From: Gloeopeniophorella convolvens
Lineage: Eukaryota > Basidiomycota > Agaricomycetes > Russulales
Direction of reading: 5' to 3'
DNA: 64,000 nucleotides
NCBI GenBank assembly: GCA_022496205.1
Contig: WTXD01000073.1
Span: forward strand, 52,315 to 116,314
Part shown: positions 1-11,784 of the stretch, in pieces
Position numbering within the stretch: position 1 is the stretch's first letter
Layout: each line of letters begins with the position of its first letter
Notes under the pieces: generated by a model
Database searches by the model: none
Told to the model about the DNA's origin: nothing
What the model saw: the letters and a program-made list of their open reading frames with translations, nothing else
Translations under genes and position numbers: made by a program

Positions 1-389
1 GGTTGTTGCGGGCTACACATACCCTTCTCGATGAGATGCATGACGGCTTCGCGCAAACTGTCTCGTTCTACCTCCATCGCGGTGCGCTCGGCTCTCGCGG
101 CGCGTACCTGTGCCTGGAGTACAGAGCATTGATAGCGCGCATCAGAGACCTCCCCAGCATGTGCACGGCGCTCCGAGTCGAGGACGTCGAGGGTGGCCAT
201 GAGACGTGCATGCAACTTGGCGGCGCGGGCGGCATGTGCGGCCAACTCAAGTTCGAGGTCGGCGATCTAAGTGGACTGCCGAACTGAGACATATCTGGAG
301 AAGGCAGGCACGGTGCCAAATATGGAGAGGCGCACCTGTTTGTCTTTGTGCTTGTCATGGCGTGAGGCGGGGTGCTGGGAGGGTCCCAT
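1..389 (-). CDS. Coiled-coil protein, 5' part only (runs off left edge)
   Basis: Minus-strand gene start with a short first exon. Exon 1 is 336-389 (18 codons, beginning MGPSQHPASRHDKHKDKQ). A GTGCGC...TTAG intron spans 267-335, and exon 2 is 23-266, followed by a strong GTATGT donor at 22. All phases agree. Exon 2 encodes about 80 residues rich in Ala, Glu, Arg and Leu in heptad-like order (for example IADLELELAAHAARAAK and VRAARAERTAMEVERDSLRE), so a coiled coil is very likely. The start ATG is the only one in frame before upstream stops. The rest lies outside the window, so no function can be given. A structural or scaffolding role is a guess from the coil alone. Confidence 0.72.
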
Positions 390-510
390 CCGGCGACCAC
401 TGACTCAATCAAACAAGCGGAAGCGGCCCACGGCGCGTGGCAGGCTCGCATCAAACGTATGCTCGGCCCATACGCAGCCTTATATGGGTGCATTTGTCGA
501 TCGCTATCAC

Positions 511-594
511 GGCTCAATGGTCTAGTAGTATGATTCCTTCTTCGGGCTTTACCGAGAATGGAGGAGGTCCCGGGTTCAATTCCCGGTTGAGCCC
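511..594 (+). tRNA. tRNA-Pro (CGG anticodon) with a 12-nt intron
   Basis: A full cloverleaf can be folded. The acceptor stem is GGCTCAA (511-517) with TTGAGCC (587-593) and discriminator C594. The D arm is GGTCTAGTAGTATGA. The anticodon stem is CCTTC/GGAGG, with loop TTCGGG+T carrying anticodon CGG. The T arm contains GGTTCAATTCC. The intron, ctttaccgagaa (547-558), sits one base 3' of the anticodon, the canonical eukaryotic position. The internal A box (GGTCTAGTAG) and B box (GGTTCAATTCC) would serve RNA polymerase III. The T run that follows supports the 3' end. Confidence 0.93.
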
Positions 595-601
595 TTTTTT
601 T
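595..601 (+). terminator. RNA polymerase III terminator of tRNA-Pro
   Basis: Seven consecutive T residues directly follow the discriminator base of the tRNA, the standard Pol III stop signal. Confidence 0.85.
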
Positions 602-2583
602 CTCGCCCTCTCGACGGATACTTGCCTCCCCCGGCTTTGATCCATCGCACGGCCGGGATCTTACCGTCTCTCTGAGAATTTAATAGCCAATCCGGAGCTA
701 GCCAGCTAGCCCCACATGTAATGCCGGCTCGATGGTCTGCCAGCACCCGCTAGCCTCAATGCTCGTCCGACCAGGCGGCTGGCCAGGCAGGTTCAAACGA
801 GACATAGATACAGTGATATACATAGATGTGTGACGGCAGTAGACAGTGTTCAATTCAACGTTCCAACTTGCAAAGGTCGTCGAGCCTGACGGGCATTTGT
901 TTGTTTCGAGAGCTCGGATGCGAGATGCCATTCAATTATCACGCTGATCTCGCCCCACCGGCTATACCGCCAAACACCAAAATTATGTTGTCTTGGCAGT
1001 CAGCACTGGGAAGTGTGATTGGAAGTACAGTACGTTGAGCAGTCGAGCGGGTCGACCCCTGCCGGATGTCACATGGATGCGTGTTGGTGATGGTTGAAAC
1101 GTTGATGACGGGTGCAGATGTAATCCAATCCTTTGTTGTTGTTGTTGTTATTTTTTACCCCTGACAGCATCCAGAATTGAAAGGCCGGCAGGATATTCTT
1201 CAGACCACGATCCGAGGTCGATGCAAAGTACGGCTCAGCGTTTGGGAAGCGCCGCTTGCAGGAGAAAAACCTTTGCTTGCGTCGTGCAATCGTACATGGC
1301 CGGTGTGAGCAGAATTTGGCACGCACAGCATATGATCGCATCATTATTGTTGTTTTTTCCACCGGAAGAGAGACAGGACCGATGATAGTGACTACCTGTA
1401 TCGCCCACCCGTTGGTGACGTCGAGATTGGCATCCAAGCTCCAAACTCATGCCTCTATCCGGACGCCATGGCGCTCGTACTGCTCAGTTGAGGACTCGCC
1501 AGCGCAACGATGTTGGATGCACGCACTGCAAAAACTCGGTCTCACAGTGGGCCCAGGTTCGCAACGAACGCCGTGTTCTGCGGAAACCGAACGACCCTAT
1601 CATGTGATCGCTGACCACCGGCGTGCAGGTTCCAGGGGCAACTCACCAATATCAGGCGCCGACATCGCCCTTCAGGGCGTGCTGCTGTGCCCCAGGCCGA
1701 AGGCCGGTGTAGACAATCGGTGGCGTGGCGCATGCCTGGCAACGTCGCTCCATACTGCGACTCGGCGCTATGTTTCTTAGAGCACGAAAGAATAGGATAT
1801 GATGGAAATCCTCACCCTAACGGCCGTGAGGTCCATACAACGGGGGGAAGGCGGAAAGTAGTGCCCATAGGCTTCGCCGACACCCGAGAGGACGGCGTCA
1901 GAGGTTGCTCTGCGCAGAGAGCAACCTAGAGCAACGAGCGATCGAGAGTATGCACCCGAAGGGGTAGCGACATCAGCTGTTGGAGAAACCCCGCGCAACA
2001 CGCGGCGGCTGGTATGGGGGCGGTGGCTGGCCCGACGGCGTACATCGTCTTTCGAGACGATGCGGCCGCGCGCGGATAGCGGTACCGACGGGGGTGAGAG
2101 GAGCGGCGGCGGTATACCGACGCATGCGCCGCCGCCGAACTTCGGATCTATGTCAGCACCACGCCAAGTGCACGCACCGACGTCGTTGGTCACAACTGTG
2201 GGGCCGGGGTGTCCTTGCGTGGCAGCAGGCGACGATGCATGCTTGCATGCAACGACCCCCCGCGATTCAAGCAGATGCTGCTTCAGAGCCGTTGTTGCGG
2301 CTCGACGATGCCCATCCATGTATTTCGATTCAGGACCGCATCGGAACATGGTGACTTGAGGGCGGGGGGACGTTGTAGACGATTGAGATGGCTGAGGCCG
2401 GGAAGTGTCGGTCCTTGTCAGTCGGGGGTGGGTCTAGATACCGTTCTCTGGGACTCGGAGCAAGAAGGCTCGGAGCGGTTTCTCGGGCTTGGGATGGTTC
2501 AACATCAAGATGCACATGATAGCAAGCTTGGTGTTCGAACTTGGGAGCAGTAGGCGAGCAGACAAACACGTGTCAATGCTGCG
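602..2583. other. Intergenic, no gene recognised
   Basis: Open frames here are short, overlap on both strands and show no conserved motif or convincing exon chain. The only low-complexity tract is a (TTG)n run at about 1132-1149 followed by T6. Confidence 0.6.
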
Positions 2584-2625
2584 GGTCACCGGTCACCGGT
2601 CACCGGTCACCGGTTGCCGGTCGCC
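2584..2625. repeat. Tandem heptamer GGTCACC, about 6 units
   Basis: Four perfect GGTCACC units (2584-2611) are followed by two degenerate ones, GGTTGCC and GGTCGCC (2612-2625). Each unit is nearly palindromic, and adjacent units create CACCGGTC dyads, so the tract could form hairpins or be a cluster of protein-binding sites. It lies about 550 bp upstream of the thiolase start. Confidence 0.9.
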
Positions 2626-2813
2626 AGTCACGTAGCCATGGGCATATGCAAGCCCGCGAAGAGCCTGCCATTGGTCCGGCACAGATCACTCCGAGAACCC
2701 CCCTTGGGTCGAACTGTGGTCCTGGCGGCTAATACCGACCTGATAATGATATCCAATCAGACCAGATTGGACCCTGAACGATCGAACCAAATCACTACCT
2801 AGTTGCCGGAGCT

Positions 2814-2980
2814 CGAACCGAGGTCCCTGGCCAGGGGAGTTTGGCAGTGTACCTGGCTGCGGAATCAATCGAACCGAGGCCCTTGGACAGGGTAGTTTGG
2901 CAGTGTATCTTGTCGTTGCACCTAGGCAGGACCAATTGAACCGGTACTCACATGGGTGGCTGGAGTTTGGCAGTAAGCTG
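2814..2980 (+). repeat. Three diverged direct repeats upstream of thiolase
   Basis: Three imperfect copies of about 43 bp start near 2814, 2870 and 2937. Each has a GAACCG box followed about 20 bp later by AGTTTGGCAGT. The first two also share GAGG-CCCTGG and CAGGG. Spacing is about 56-67 bp. The region is the proximal upstream DNA of the thiolase gene, so these may be cis-regulatory modules. That role is inferred from position only. Confidence 0.75.
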
Positions 2981-3068
2981 TGACGCGGATGTCCGCCTCG
3001 GTCAAGCTCGGAGTACGTACGTATATCCGATATAACGGTCAAGTTCGGTCATAGTCCTGCGCGCCAGC

Positions 3069-3075
3069 TTTATAA
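3069..3075 (+). promoter_or_regulatory. TATA-like element of thiolase gene
   Basis: TTTATAA lies 99 bp before the ATG and is followed by a pyrimidine/CA-rich leader (TCTACGTTCG, TCAATTCACA) typical of fungal transcription starts. Confidence 0.55.
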
Positions 3076-3173
3076 CCACGCCTTGACCCCGCTTGTCGTT
3101 TCCCCCACAATTACTCTACGTTCGTCTCATCAGTCGTCTCAATTCACAACAACAAGTCTCCTCACATCCAACC

Positions 3174-4557
3174 ATGGCATCTACCTCTGCAAAGGCTTCC
3201 GTCCTCGCAAAGAATGACGACGATGTTGTCATCGTTTCAGCGGTTCGTTCCGCTATGACTAAAGTTCGTTTTCGTCCCCGCTCTGCAATTCCTGGCCTTA
3301 CATATCTTCTACACAGAGCAAGAAAGGGGGCTTCAAAGATACTCGTCCAGAAGAGATTCTCTCTGGCATCCTTCGTGCTGTCTACTCCAAAGTCAACCTT
3401 GACCCCGCCCTCATTGGGGACATTAGCGTTGGCAATGTCCTTCCTCCGTCTGGGGGTGCGTCTGCAGCCCGGATGGCCGCCTTGCACGCCGGCATCCCCG
3501 TTTCCACCTCTATCGCCACCGTGAACCGCCAATGCTCGTCGGGCCTTACCGCTGTCAACCAGATTGCTGCCCAAATCGCGACTGGTCAGATTGATATTGG
3601 CATCGGTACGTCTCAAACGCCCTTTCGAATGGACTGTTGCTCACGGATTCGGCACAGGCGCTGGTGTTGAGTCGATGACGTTTGGTTATGGCCCCACATC
3701 GCAACCCGATGGCTGGTCCGAGACCGTTCTCTCTAATCAGGACGCTGAGGATTGCCTCCTCCCCATGGGCATCACTTCTGAAAACGTTGCGAAGGATTAC
3801 GGCATCACACGCTCCCAGCAGGATGCTTTCGCCGCGAAGTCTTTCCAAAAGGCCGCGGCCGCGGCCAAGGCAGGCCGCTTCCGCGACGAGATAGTGCCCA
3901 TCAAGGTGCACTGGGTCGACCCAAAAACTGAGGAAGTCAGGGAGATTACCGTCTCCGCCGACGACGGCATCCGAGACGGTGTTACCGCCGAGAGTCTTTC
4001 CAAGCTCAAGCCCGCGTTTTCTAAGGATGGTTCGACGCATGCTGGTAACGCCTCGCAGATCTCCGACGGTGCTGCTGCCGTCCTTCTTGCCCGCCGTTCG
4101 GTAGCACAGCGCCTTGGTCTCCCTGTCGTTGGCAAGTTTATCGCAGCAGCGACTGCTGGCGTCCCTCCGCGTATCATGGGCGTTGGCCCTGCGTTTGCCA
4201 TCCCCAAGGTGCTCAAGCGCGCGGGCCTTTCGCAGGATGATATCGACTTCTTTGAGATCAATGAGGCATTTGCATCGCAGGCTGTGTACTCCATTGAGAA
4301 GCTCGGCCTGTCGTACGACAAGGTCAACCTTAACGGTGGTGCCATCGCCATCGGTCATCCTCTCGGCATGAGTGAGTCTCGATCCACCTTCCTTTGGATA
4401 GTCACGTTGATTGATATCGCACCCTCTTTCAGCCGGTGCGCGCCAGATCGCTACGGGTCTCAACATCGCGAAGCAGACAGACAAGAGAGTCTTTGTTACG
4501 AGTATGTGCATTGGCTCGGGGATGGGGATGGCCGCAGTGTTCGTAAGCGAGCACTGA
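3174..4557 (+). CDS. 3-ketoacyl-CoA / acetyl-CoA C-acyltransferase (thiolase)
   Basis: Thiolase-superfamily enzyme that cleaves 3-ketoacyl-CoA with CoA in beta-oxidation, or condenses acetyl-CoA. Exons are 3174-3263, 3317-3605, 3658-4371 and 4433-4557 (405 aa), with GT-AG introns and phases that agree. The family signatures are all present. The nucleophile Cys103 is in VNRQCSSGLTA, followed by GAGVESM, NEAFASQ, catalytic His360 in GGAIAIGHPLG, and Cys390 in the CIGSGMGMA motif. The residue set and length match eukaryotic 3-ketoacyl-CoA thiolases of the POT1 type. No clear N-terminal PTS2 nonapeptide and no C-terminal SKL-type PTS1 are seen (it ends VSEH), so the compartment is open. Exon 1 encodes a loose 20-residue leader before VVIVSAVRSAMTK. 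The ATG context (ACCATGGC) is good. Confidence 0.93.
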
Positions 4558-7500
4558 GCGCTTTGCGGATGGCTTCCTGGACGACTATTTATATCCACGA
4601 GCACCTTGTATCTTCGCATCCACTATGTTACTCGCATGTACTATACAATTGGAATTCGTTGGCAACCCCTTGATATCTCCAGTACTACCGGTGAAGATCG
4701 TGAACAAGTGCGAGTGACAGTGCGGTCGGCGTAAATATGGGTCGGCAACGGAGACTCAGCCATCGAGAATTGATCGATGATCCAGCGCGTGCACATGTGA
4801 TATAGCGGCCCTGAAATTGGCCCGCAGAGTGCTCACCACACTCGGGCTTGCTCGCCTGCGCGGCCGAGTTGCAAAGAGAATGTCTCATGCCATATTATAA
4901 TATCTTCGAAGAATAGTGCAGATTAGTCTAATCCCCAGCAAACTAAGAAGTAAAGAGTACGACAGGAAACATGGGCTGAATGCATAGGCGGAATCAATGT
5001 GCCTCCTTGACGGGCCGCTCCCGACACTACTGACAGACAGGGCGATCTTGGAAAGCAGACATACTTGTTCTCCCTAAGCACTCTTCAAGGCCACGCAGGT
5101 TGGATACCCCGGTGTGGCCCCAAATTGGCTAGGTATAACTTTCGATGATGTTCCCCGGTCCGCGTGTCGAAGCAGAAATATGGCGCGTGGTTCCCACGCA
5201 CGGACCGGTGGCCTACATGTCACGTGCGAAGGCACCTGCCGCCTGTATAAAAGCCTGCGCGCGCTTGGCAGACCCGGCACAGTCAACGCAGACCCCCGGT
5301 GCACTGCACGCCGCGTCGTGCGCATGAGGCACGGTGCAAGGGTGAGGCTGCGGAGAGCATGTCGGGATCTGGGCATGCCGTGCGCCGCAGTGTCCACTGG
5401 TGACATGGCTAATCAGCTCTCGATACATTCTTCCCCCTTATTGCCTCCGGTTTCCGTTTCCCTATTGCCCACGCAGTCGACTATGTACCCCATGCAGCGC
5501 CTTCCTTACTGAAATTACAGTCATTCATTCTATCAACTTGCTGTGCTCCACACGCGTGTAGTATCGGAGTGTTGAGTTGTATCCATTGGTCATACATTCA
5601 TCCATCATGGGCGTCGTCGAGCATTCATTCAACAGGTCGGTGAATAAACACTGTTTGGTCACAGTGCTGATTAGTAGCGTCCAGCTTACTGTTCGCGCGA
5701 TGTCAGCGGGGTCTCTCGGGCTCTTGCCGTAAAATGAGGTGGACGCCGACTCGATGCTCCCGCAGCTAGCATTCCGAACAATATGCAATGGAGGTCGGCG
5801 CTTATCCTTCGCCTCTATATCCTCTACTTATGTCCAAGTTTTGCGTCCCGCAGCTGCATATCCGTCTCCCGATCGCTGTCTATAATTGTCGATTGCGGTA
5901 GCCAAAATTATAGCCTCACGGGGCCTCTCGGGCCCGTGCTCGATCCCCCAAAATAAGCTGCAGATCTGCATAGATCGACCGAACCGCCGAAACTGCCACC
6001 GCTGTCGTCCTTCGCAAGGGTTTGCTCACAGTCATCTGGAGCGCACCCTGTTGCCCCCGATGTCCTGCGTGGCACATGGAGAGCGCCAGGTGGCCCCACT
6101 CTGTGGCTCGCTGACGATTGCCCCCTAGCGCGCGCCTCGCGTACGGTTCGTTTTGGCGCTTCGGAACCAGACGCCACTTTCCTCTCATTAGGTTTCGAAA
6201 CTCTCCGGCATGATGCTAAAACTCAACCCGGTCAAGTTAGAACGGTCGATTCGCGCTATTGCGCTATCTTGCAGAGTAACCTTCACCTTCTGATTGTCTT
6301 GGATCTTCATCGGCTTTTGGGGACACTTTGGCATCATGCGCTATGTGCCGTGCCGGGTGGTGTAACTCAACATACGGAATTCAATGACCCCGGAGGACGC
6401 GAACGTGGCATATCGTTCGTGGCGTACCTGCAAGGCACATCGAGGGAGTACCCGGAAGGTTCATCCATTGCGTTTTGCGGGAGCTCCGCGGGTCTCCCCG
6501 TTTGTTTCCATGGCGAGTTCGACCCTCCTACAATCACCCTGCTCCGTCCAAACGCGGCGCGCTCTGCGCCGAGAATCGCACGCTTTCTGTCACGGGTCAG
6601 CTCGTCTGTGTCAGTCGGCCCCGCGTTCGGAGCCCTACGGAACCGCATCGACATTCACCGGCCGCTGCAGAATTATCGGTTGGCCTCGCGTGCACTGCGA
6701 AGGTTCCTCGGGACGACGGGTCGTTTGCGCGTTCGGGTATACCGGGGCCCGCAGCTGTGGAGGCTCAGGAACGTACTGCCGTAACGGAAGTGACCCTCCC
6801 GCGCGTCATCGGGCGCGCGACGGGTGATGCGGAACTAGCACCGAATAGGCCCACGCAGATAGCGCCGCAGAAAGCGCGGCCGGACATTACGGCCTGAGAA
6901 GAGGGCGTCAGGTGTGCGATGCGGAGATGTGCCAGTCCGCCAATTCCGGCCGCATGCGCTTGCCGCAGCGTCCTGAGAGCACCGCTGTGAGCACCATTGC
7001 GACATTTGCCACACTCGATCTGATTATCGATGTCCCCGTGGACAGGATCACTTGTTCGGCGGAGGCGGATTTAGTTGTGAACGTGTTTCCCGTGCTGCAA
7101 CGGCTTCCCGCACTGGAGTCCCAATGACTATGAATGACTGCCTGCAGGTCCGCAAGAGGCCGTTGCGATGCAGTAAGTGCACTTACAAGGGTATACGGAA
7201 GCCATCCAGCTGATACCAGATGATAGAGATACGGCTCCGCAGGCCCTGTTTGGCAACGAATGAAACTGTTTGCAAATGTTCACGCTGGCCTGTGGGAGGA
7301 TGCTCCGAACTCTCTCGTAAACATCAAATCCCGGGGACAGCCATGTGGACAATCTGACCCCTTTCATTGTGATCGCTGTCATTTGTTGGGTACGATGCGG
7401 TCCGGAAAAAACGCGCAATATCCGAGAGAGGTAGTGGTGTACTTATGTGCGAAAGGCAAATGAGAGTAACGAGGCATTTGAATGTGAGATGAATGAAGAA

Positions 7501-8279
7501 CGCGAGGTACGTGAGTCGAGCCTAACTTATGTCATAGGATGAATAACTTCTTGACATTTACACAGTAGAATAATGATCCGTGAGGGCAGGGTATGGGGAA
7601 AAGACGGAGATGATTGAACACGTTGGGCATTACAGACCTGGAGACGAAGGCATCAGATACCAGGTGATTGGAGCGAAGAGCTGAACGAATACTCTTTTCC
7701 GAGTTGGTGAGGAAAGCGAACCTCCCAGATCCGAGTGGCGGCAAGACCCGACACTTAATCTTATCTTCCATGAATCTCTGGGTAATGGACCTGGTTACCC
7801 CTTGGGTTACGCCATTAAATTCCCGGAATCGAGTTTCTCTAGCGCCGGCATGTTCTCTGTTGTGGCATCCGTCGAGTTGATTCCGTCCGAGGAGCGAGGA
7901 AACTAAACAAAGAATAGTACGTCAGCGTGGACAATCACGAGCTCGCCTGGTTGCGGGCAAAGGTGCTCATCAGCCCCAGTCGATTGAACCCGTTGGGCTC
8001 GGTATCGCCGTGTATGGACTGACTGCACAGGTTTGCTGCTGGTTAATCGTCGCCGATAAAATGGCGCCCTTCTTATGGATGTCTGATGTCAAAGATCAAA
8101 TCTGCTTCATTCTTGCAACGAAAACCTCACCCGGACCTCCGCTTCATCTGTCTGTCGTACGTATAATAAGCCCCCGAGTTGTCTGCCTATATCTGGTCCC
8201 CCGAATGTTGGGCCCTACCCTTTCCCCCGCTTTCCCCTCACCCGCCTTGTAATGCTGAACCCTGTACGCTAGGTGTTGC
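4558..8279. other. Long intergenic region, no gene recognised
   Basis: 3.7 kb in which frames are short or open on several strands at once (6260-6900 is GC-rich and nearly stop-free in three frames, a composition effect). I found no exon chain with consistent phase and no transposon signature. Confidence 0.5.
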
Positions 8280-9666
8280 ATGGATCCACCAAAGCCTCCG
8301 CCGATTGCTACGCAGTCGCTCAAGCGCAAAGAGCGCTCTCCGTCCCCTGAACGGAGAACGCCTGACTATGCATCCACCTCTGGCTCGCGGCCCTCGCCAA
8401 CGTCTTTGCCTTCAATCCGTCATTTTTTGCCTCCCCAGGGTGCGCAGCTCAGCGAGCGTTACCATCCGAGCCGTCAGCAAGGGCCGGCCTTCTCCGCGGG
8501 GCCAAGCGCGGGCATGCCTCGACTCGAATTTCCGCCGCCGCCAGCGCCGCTCGTGGAACACATGCACTCCGGGATGGTTGCAGCAGACTCGGATGGTGAC
8601 GGAGATAGCGAAAAAGCCACCCGTCCGAAGCAGAAGCGACGACGGCAGCCGCTCAGCTGTACAGGTCAGCCTGACTTAGACTCTTGGGATTTGTCTGACT
8701 TCGCCTTGCCTGCCAATCTACTCGCTTGTTCCGGCTCTCGTGATACTTGGGCTTCGTACTCCACGCCGTACATCACGGGGCTCTGCAGAATGCAAACGAC
8801 GTAAAATTAAGTGCGACAGGTAAGCCGCTGCTTTTAAAACCATCGGTGCTTTTTGACCGGCGCGGATTCCTCCAGAGCTCATCCATGCACACCATGTATT
8901 CGCCGCGGCGATCAGAATAAGTGTCAGTGGCATGTCATAGAGCCTGTGTACGTGTACCTCCTTTCTCCGCATGACCCCAATAGCCTGACGCTCGCGACCC
9001 TGTACCAGTGACAAATACGTGAGCCGCGCTGAGTATGACGAGCTGAAAGCGCGCGTAGACCGCCTTGAGGCTATGCTGTCGCGAGCGCCTCCGGGACCAT
9101 CGACACTCACACTTGTAACAGAACCAAGCCAGCCGCCGCCGCACGCCGCTGCGGGCCAAGGCCCTGCCGCGCCCTACAACCCGCTATCGCCCCCAGGGCA
9201 GACGCCGGCTTTCCCCGCAGGGCTGGCGGGCCCTTCCCGACCGCAGGAGTACGGCACGCTGCGCCCGCCGAGTTCTCCCGCCAGGACAGCACTGCCACCT
9301 CTTGCGTCGTTCGCAAACGGGCCGGCGCAGTTTGACGGCCCGCCCCGCCTCCACCCATACGCCCCTCCTCCGCTGCAGCAGCCCCAGCAGACAAAAAACT
9401 GCTACGCGCAGACGCTAACCCCGCTGGGCGAGCGTCTGCGCCGCTGCACTCCTCTCCAAGGCCCAGCGGCCGCCCCCTCCCACCCCCACCCCTGCCCGCG
9501 CGCCCGCCTTCATCGGCGCGGCGCACACCGACCCCCACGCGCAGCCCGGCATCTCACGCCCGCGCACCGCATACCCCTCCCCGTGCAGCATCACGGAGCA
9601 CGGCCCGCGAGGAACGGGATCGATAGTAACCCCGTGTTCTGGACGCACCGCGCGCTCCGCCGCTGA
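8280..9666 (+). CDS. Zn2Cys6 fungal transcription factor
   Basis: Exons are 8280-8664, 8789-8819, 8876-8947 and 9009-9666 (381 aa). The Ser/Pro-rich N-terminus ends in a basic stretch (KQKRRRQ). It leads into a perfect binuclear zinc cluster, C-x2-C-x6-C-x5-C-x2-C-x8-C, beginning CTECKRRKIKCDR at residue 127 and continuing PCTPCIRRGDQNKC. A linker and a coiled dimerisation segment follow (EYDELKARVDRLEAML). Two introns split the zinc cluster, one after the first Cys and one between the third and fourth. Family members bind DNA as dimers at CGG-type triplets in the nucleus. The last 270 bp are Pro-rich and open in two frames. The frame used ends at 9666, but an unseen intron near 9400-9470 would shift to a frame stopping near 9630, so the C-terminus is uncertain. 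No fungal_trans middle-homology domain is seen. Confidence 0.85.
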
Positions 9667-11703
9667 CGTGCCCTGGCAGCAGCCATGCCGTGTCTCTACG
9701 CGCACTCACATTCGCGTTGCCATCCGGTCGTCGTGTGATACCCCGGTCCTGTTGTAATCATGTCGCTATGGTTAGCTTTCTCATGGGTCACGCACACACG
9801 CGCGTACGTTCTGACATTCCTTCCCTCCCCCTTCTAGGTTATGCCCTCTCATGCCACTATCCCGCTCATGTCACCTGCCTATTCACCATGTCTCGGGCCT
9901 GTCCACTTGTTGTCGAGCAGATTTTCCTCGCTTTGTCCCCCCTAATGTCCTTATTACCCGAAATGCTCCGCATAATGTGATCCTATCATCTGTAGCCGCA
10001 ATCGCAATCGCACAAACTTAGTCTCATTGCAATCGTGCCGTAACATCCACTGACAGGGGCACTTACACTCAGCAGAAAAAGTTCATGCGCAGCGGATCGC
10101 GAGATCGTCGGCCCACACTAACACTAGCTTGTCTGAACGAACACTAGCAGGTGCTTGTTGTGACTACAGACGGGACTTAACGAAGCGCTGGAGTCGGATC
10201 TCCGGGGACATCTCATCGACCAGCTGGATTCCCTCCCTTGGCAGAAGAGAAGAGAAAAAATTCACAATATAGACTCCGGTCGCCTCTGTCTTGCTTGTGC
10301 CTAGAAACGACACTGCATAAGCAGAAAGGCACATCGGACAGTCTGATGCGATGATGATGCGACCTCACTCAGCCTCACCCAGTCTGAGCTGCCAAAGGTC
10401 CATTGTTGTCTTGGTAGATATTCGGATAGGCGCGGTGCGTTGTACACAAATAAGCATATATAGTCGCACGCAACCGGGCTAACACGCAGGCACCGGCGCC
10501 CGGGTCTGCGATGCTGCGATTGGTTCCGTAGCAGCACGGATAAGCTCCCGCAGGGGCGAAGGCACGCCCTTCCGCGCCATGTGCAGCTGTGACGCACGCG
10601 GGGGGCCTGTGTCTTCGGACACACTTTCGAAGCACCGTCCCGCACGCGGTACGCGACCGCAGCTGGTCATTGTCTCTCGCCATATATAGTCGACCAGGAG
10701 GCCGTAGCGGAAGAAGCTGGAGGCGCCATCGTAGCTAAAAGGACGAGAATAACCGGTATCGTTCGAACCCCTCATGCGATGAGATAGATCAAGCGCCGCG
10801 GCCATGAGACCCAAAGACCGGCTGCCAAAGCCGCACGAGGCAGGCGCCACAGATATGTCATTTCGTACAGTTGGAGACAGCTGTGCGCGCGCCGTCGCGC
10901 AAAAGGAGATCAAGAACAGGTGCGCCTGGAAGGGAAAGGGCAGGTGATCACGGACATGAAATCATCTGGGCGTTTGTGTGGATACAGGGTCGGCGGCGGG
11001 GAGGCGTGGATGAAGAGGAGCTCATGTTGGCTCACGCGATGCCGAGTTCATTACAGAGACATAAACAAGCCCCGGAGGCCAGCGGAGATGCTTGGTACCG
11101 AACGACAGGTGCTCCGAAATGAGCATTGCACACGCGGTGGGGCGTGACACGTGAATGTGTCGTGGCGGAGGAACACATACGAGCATGCTGCAAGCACGAG
11201 TGGGAGGGCTTGGCGAAGACTGGATAGGAGGTCAAGAGGAGGTAAAACTACTGGTGCATGATGGAGTACGAAGCCTGCTAGGGAACTTTTGCGTTCTGAA
11301 TGGCAACGCACCACGCGCACGATTACACACCCGTGGGCGTAAGTGGTTGGAAACGGACAGTACGGAATCCGGACTAGGTCAATGGAACTGCAAGAGCGCG
11401 GTCCACGGAGACGTTAAAACCGGATCCGGGCGGTGGAGTGCGCGCTGGGCGGACGGAAGCGGCAGGCATTTAAAGTCGGGGAACGAGGAGGACCCAAGTA
11501 AGGTTGCATGGGGACAAATGGATATAAATAGGGCGCAGCGCAGAAGGCGCAGAAGACGGCGCCAGAGCCCGCCAGAGGCTTCTCTAGCATGTGCAATGCG
11601 CGGGATAACCCTGGAGTTCGGGGAGCACGCAAACGCACTGGTGGTTGATGGTGAACGTGTGGAAGGGTGGCGGATTCGCCGAGGCAGATGGGCACAGCAC
11701 GCC
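9667..11703. other. Intergenic, no gene recognised
   Basis: No exon chain or conserved motif is seen. A TATATAGTCG string occurs twice (about 10457 and 10683). The last 250 bp are GA-rich and contain a second TATA-like site (ggatataaatag near 11520). Confidence 0.5.
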
Positions 11704-11726
11704 CACGTGGTTGGCAGTCTTATAAC
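11704..11726 (+). promoter_or_regulatory. E-box CACGTG plus TATA-like element of LC8 gene
   Basis: CACGTG at 11704-11709 and TATAAC at 11721-11726, 59 bp before the ATG, lie in the correct order for a core promoter. Binding is inferred only. Confidence 0.5.
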
Positions 11727-11784
11727 GCACAGGCGCAGTCCGCATCGCGCATCCACACCTCTTCAAACTTCACCATCCATCACC

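Noticed and set aside
6260..6900. Three overlapping plus-strand frames of 140-171 residues
   Set aside because: Open in all three frames because of base composition; no conserved sequence.
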